Shown: positions 59,471 through 64,000 of the stretch, one piece after another
Layout: each line of letters opens with the position of its first letter
How positions within the stretch are numbered: the stretch's first letter is position 1
NCBI GenBank assembly: GCA_029449235.1
Contig: JANATG010000007.1
Coordinates: forward strand, 1,054,001 to 1,118,000
Length of the DNA stretch: 64,000 nt
Source: Linnemannia schmuckeri
Taxonomy: Eukaryota > Mortierellomycota > Mortierellomycetes > Mortierellales > Mortierellaceae
Direction of reading: 5' to 3'
The notes under the pieces: generated by a model
What the model saw: the letters and a program-made list of their open reading frames with translations, nothing else
The model's database searches: none
What the model was told of the DNA's origin: nothing
Position numbers and translations under genes: made by a program

Positions 59471-61035
59471 CTGTCTTTTTATTTTATTTTTTTCACACAG
59501 TTACCAACCCCTGTAGATACCTTTGCTTTTGATTTGTTCTCCACACAGAATATGGGGACAGGGCATTCCAAAAGGATTTCGATTCGATCGTTTCAATAAA
59601 TGCAATTTTACACTTACCACTTACCGGCGCTAAAACAAATTTGTGTCCTACGTTTTCCATTTTCCTTATTTCGTTTCGCCTGGGTCCCCTTTTCATAGTT
59701 AACTTCAAAAGAAGGTTCCCAGAAGAGAAGAGAAGAGAAGGGACGGGCGAAATGATTCTGGTTTGTCCTGAGAGGGGCTTGTTCGTCCTCGATACGGAGG
59801 CGGAGGTGTAGCTTGTTGCTGTAGCTGTAGAAGAAGGCAGAGCAGACTAGTATCATTAATTGCTTTGGGTTTTCTGATCATTTGGTCGATTGGACAAGCG
59901 GCCATAATGGAACAGTGTTGTGTTTCGTTTTTGCTATTTTTTTTACGAGGGACTTCCTCTACTACCCGTATCAATACGGAACTGTTAGCATGCAGCGATG
60001 CACCTCGAGCATCACGAAAGAGTGATGAATTCAGACGATGGCCTTAAACCTTGATCAAGATAAAAATCGGCCAGGCACCGTCAGCAGCCCATCATACTGC
60101 ATATGTTGTGTCCCAGCCTTAACTTCTTTCCTTCTTTTCCTCCTTGTTTCTTCTTTGCTTCTTTGTCTTTGTCCTCCTCTTTTACCTTCTCCCTCCTTCT
60201 GCCCTGCACACTATTCTGGTTCCCTCCAGCCAGCACCCTCTCACCTTTCTCGCTCCCTCTTCCTCCTCCTTGTCATCTCATTCCCCTTCCACTATTCACC
60301 ATTCGTCAACCCACCCTTACTTATTTTCTCATCACCACTTTCACGCTCGTTTTTGCATTCATTCCTTCCCTTTCTCTTCCTCTTGCACTAATCTTCTTTT
60401 CTGAGTCCCATTTCACTCCATACAAATATATACCTTCTTGGCGCCACAGCCCTGCTATTATTTTTTTCTTTCCATTTTTCTACAGCCAACACCCTCTCAC
60501 TCTTGTTGGCGTAAAGGCCCTTTTTTTTGGTTTTTATTTCATTTCCATTTGTTTTGCTTTTTCATCACCCTTCGCCGCCCTTTCCCTCCTTTTGACGCTT
60601 TTTCTCTTATTTGGTTTGTTTGTTTTGTGCCAACCCAATCCCCTCCATCCTCTCTCGCATCCTCCTCCTTCCTCTGACCTGTCTTAGCCCTCCTTTTTAT
60701 ACACTACTCGTTTTGTCTACTTTCCCTCCTCACTCCTCTTTCTCTCTGTGCATCAGCCAACCTGCTTTATCACACGGTCATTGCCCCTCCTTCCTCGCCC
60801 CTGTTCCTGAAACTCTGAAAAGCGACCTTCCATCCTGCCGCAACTCAACCTCCTTCTTTTTACTCTTTTCCACCACTCCTCCGTTTTTCTTATAACCATC
60901 CTTCGACTACCTCACCTCCTTCCCGTCTGCTGTGGTTGACGTTCCTGGTCCATCCAACTGTTCCTTCCATCCTTCCACCCTCGTCCCTTCTCAAACAGAC
61001 AAAGAGAGTTCCCTTGAACTGTTCCCCTGTCCGTC
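59471..61035. other. Intergenic region with a long pyrimidine-rich leader
   Basis: No gene is supported. From about 60110 to 61030 the + strand is nearly continuous C/T, giving long but meaningless Ser/Leu/Pro/Phe open frames. It is probably the promoter and an unusually long leader of the chitin synthase. A short run of AGAAG repeats occurs near 59724-59740. Confidence 0.55.
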
Positions 61036-64000
61036 ATGTTCAATCACAATCACAATGGCAGTCCTCACCCCCAAAACAACCGAGGAGGTCGAACCCCCGA
61101 TCTCCGAGCACACACTGGGAACTCACCGTATCCATCCAATAACAACAACAGCAGCAACAACAACCGCGGTGGTAGTGGAAGTGATACCGGTTTACAGATG
61201 CTGCCTATCCATCACACTCCAACTACACCGCGCTACGGAGGAAACGGGCAGCACAACGTAAATACTGTCTCACCCCTCGACCGATCTGCCACTCGCACCC
61301 TCGGCCTCTCCAACAACAACATCGGCAGCTCTCGTCCCTTGCCTCCCAACCCAGTTGACGAAGCACAGATCATTCGACAGAGATCCCAGGGCCAGATATA
61401 CCCAACTGCCAAAGTCCAGAATGTCTCGTTTGCCGCAACACAAGCTCCGCCTATGCCAATGCCAATCCCAATCTCGATACCCGCTCAACATGCTCCTCCT
61501 CCACACTCCAACGGTGGCTACAACTTCGTAAATCCAAATCAAGGGTTTGGCTCTCATTCCAACATGACCCCTCCAGCTTCCTATCCTTACTTCGCTCCTC
61601 AGAACAACAGTCCCACACTGCATTACGGTCCTGCGCCCATTCGACAGGCGCGTCGATACAAGACCACCAAGAAGGTCACATTGACCGAAGGCAACTTGGT
61701 TCTGGACTGCCCTGTTCCGACCAAACTGCTGGATGTGCTACCCAAGAAGGACGAGGACGAGTTCAGGACGATGAGATATACAGCCGTTACTTGCGATCCT
61801 AACGACTTTAGTCAGCAGAATTATACCCTCCGGCCAAAGATGCTGAACCGTGAAACGGAGCTGTTTATTGTCATGACGATGTATAACGTAAGTATTAATA
61901 TGCCGTGTTGTATGGATCATGTGGAATGCCTTTCTTTGCAAATTAGTTTGGGAATTCTATGGGACATTCTCGAGTGTGTAACAAAGGGTCCTTTGTCACT
62001 AAACAATCGTTGTTTAATTTGGGCAATTATTTATAGGAAGACGAAATCCTCTTCTGTAGGACAATGCACGGCGTGATGAAGAACATCTCACATCTGTGTG
62101 CACGCGACCGGTCAAAAACCTGGGGTTCTGACGGCTGGAAAAAGGTGGTCGTCTGCATTGTCGCTGATGGTCGTTACAAGTGTAGCCCACGTGTACTCAG
62201 CGTGCTGGCCATGATGGGCGTTTACCAGGACGGCATTGCCAAAAACACTGTCGGTGGCAAGGAGGTCACTGCACATTTGTACGAATACACTGCACAGATC
62301 TCGATCGACCCAGAGCTCAAGGTCAAGTCTGCCGATCGTAAGATCCCACCAGTCCAGATCTTGTTCTGTCTCAAGGAGAAGAACAAGAAGAAGCTCAATT
62401 CTCATCGATGGTTCTTCAACGCCTTTGGACCGATCCTTAACCCCAACGTCTGTGTACTCTTGGATGTCGGCACTCGTCCTGGCAACACTTCAATTTATCA
62501 CCTCTGGAAGGCGTTTGATGTCAATAAGCATGTCGCAGGGGCTTGTGGAGAGATCTGTGCGATGACAGGACGTGGATGTGTCAACCTGGCCAACCCTCTG
62601 GTTGCGGCGCAGAATTTCGAGTACAAGATGTCAAACATTCTGGATAAGCCCATGGAGTCTGTGTTTGGTTACATCTCGGTCTTACCAGGAGCATTCTCGG
62701 CATACCGGTATAAGGCTCTGCAGAACGATGCCAAGGGCAATGGACCATTGGCTTCATACTTCAAGGGCGAGAACCAGTCGGGTGATATGGACAATATCTT
62801 TTCGGCCAACATGTACCTGGCCGAGGATCGTATTCTGTGCTTTGAGTTGGTGGCTAAGCGAGGCGGACAATGGCTTCTTAAGTACGTTCGATCGGCGACA
62901 GGAGAGACGGATGTGCCCGACTCGGTACCTGAATTCATCTCTCAGCGAAGACGTTGGCTCAACGGATCGTTCTTTGCCGCTATCTATGCATTGACTCACT
63001 CTACCAACATCTGGAGATCCGATCACAACTTTATGCGAAAGCTTTGGTTCCACATCGAGTTTTTTTACAACTTTGTCAGCATCGTCTTTTCCTGGTTTGC
63101 CCTAGTAAGTAATTTTATTCATTCTGCTTTTATTCGGCGCGATAATGCTGCGAAAGTGAGGGTCACACTAACTAACCACATGTTTTTCAATTACTTGTCA
63201 ATAGGGCAATATGTACTTGACGTTCTACTTTTTGACGCGATCCTTGGCCGACCCTGCAATCGATCCATTTGGAAACGGCTGGGGTGACAGGATCTATGAG
63301 GTTATGCGCTACATTTATATCTTCCTCATCTGCACCCAGTTCATTTGCTCCATGGGGTAAGTTTTCAGCTGTCTTGAGTGCATATAATGGGCGAAATTTT
63401 CGCGTCTAACGATGGCTAACACGCGTGTCTCTTCGATTTATTCTAGTAATCGACCTCAAGGATCGAAGGCAACCTACACGATGTCAATGATAGCATTCGC
63501 ATTGATTATGGGTTACATGCTGTTTGCTGCCGCCCTGATCACCATCAAGTCTTTGGATGCAGCTTTTGGAGGACTCAAGGCGTCCGAGACATCGTTTGAA
63601 GTGTTTAAAACCATCATCGCCAACGCCGCTTTCAGGGATATCATTCTATCATTGCTCTCGACCTATGGACTCTACATCTTCATGTCGGTGCTTTACATGG
63701 ACCCCTGGCATATGCTCACCAGTTTTGTGCAGTACATGTTCATGATGCCCAGCTATGTCAATATCCTGAACGTTTATGCCTTCTGCAACACCCACGACGT
63801 CAGGTAAGAAAGACTCCGATAGGCATATGCTTCTCTACTCTATATGGAATTGTTACTCCTTCCTAGTTCTAACTCGCATGTCTGATACTGCTTTGTATGG
63901 TAATAGTTGGGGAACCAAGGGAGATAATACGACACACACGGATCTGGGAGATGCCAAGAAGGACGGACAAGTTGTTGAGGTCGAAGTCCCCGTTTCTTCC
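61036..64000 (+). CDS. Chitin synthase, division 1 (3' end beyond the window)
   Basis: Starts at the ATG 61036 with an Asn/Gly/Pro-rich tail (MFNHNHNGSPHPQNN). The CS1N region follows (VTLTEGNLVLDCPVP, MRYTAVTCDPNDF). The GT2 catalytic domain is encoded from 62037: EDEILFCRTMHGVMKNI, VVCIVADGR, LLDVGTRPGNTS, the donor/acceptor region ACGEICAM, the substrate-adjacent LAEDRILCFEL and the product-binding QRRRWLNGSFFA. Membrane segments come after HIEFFYNFVSIVFSWFAL, over further exons. The QRRRW and LAEDRI motifs place it among processive chitin synthases of classes I-III. It polymerises GlcNAc from UDP-GlcNAc at the plasma membrane. At least five introns are visible (about 61888-62036, 63105-63204, 63358-63447, 63805-63906). 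The frame is still open in a polar tail at the window end. Confidence 0.94.

Noticed and set aside
60103..60687. 194-codon hydrophobic open frame with apparent membrane segments
   Set aside because: Product of a pyrimidine-rich leader; three overlapping frames are equally open and none has family features.

Overview
This is an intron-rich nuclear window from a filamentous fungus. It carries a chitin synthase, a type I metacaspase, a PH-CRIB-kinase PAK of the Cla4 type, and fused thiamine enzymes of the THI6 and THI20 types. CT-rich leaders, many short GT-AG introns and the Ras sequence style suggest an early-diverging fungus (Mucoromycota, perhaps Mortierellales). That placement is inference; no database was searched. 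I see no virus, transposon open reading frame, CRISPR array, rRNA or clear tRNA.

Left third (1-16.4 kb) is gene-poor and looks accessory. It holds an isoprenylcysteine-methylesterase-like alpha/beta hydrolase (2661-4681 +), a Thr-rich mucin-like single-pass membrane protein (6689-9139 +), a decayed FAD-linked (berberine-bridge type) oxidase pseudogene (9230-11042 -), the AP-3 mu subunit (11636-13545 -), and long intergenic stretches with microsatellites.

Middle (16.4-44.3 kb) is a run of housekeeping and signalling genes: a Ras GTPase built from tiny exons (16374-18984 +), enolase (19330-22462 -), a GRAM/VASt sterol-transfer protein (23456-28605 +), an ING-type PHD protein (28818-30462 -), a Cla4-like PAK (32099-35742 +), an odd inverted array of about 20-bp A-tract repeats (about 36130-36760), RNA lariat debranching enzyme (37179-39439 +), an R3H/G-patch protein (39680-42656 +) and a zeta-class glutathione transferase (42862-44254 -).

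Right third (44.8-64 kb) is gene-dense: metacaspase (44788-46710 +), a divergent thiamine pair (THI6-like 46858-49232 -, THI20-like 49614-52113 +), a GCK-III kinase (52316-56272 -), a PHO89-type phosphate transporter (57542-59470 +) and a chitin synthase cut by the window end (61036-64000 +).

Functional links: the two thiamine genes together cover HMP-P phosphorylation, thiazole phosphorylation, coupling and TenA salvage. Ras, PAK, GCK-III and chitin synthase all belong to the polarity and cell-wall programme of fungi, although their proximity need not be functional. The most striking structural features are a 2-nucleotide Ras microexon, needed to restore the effector loop, and the inverted A-tract array.
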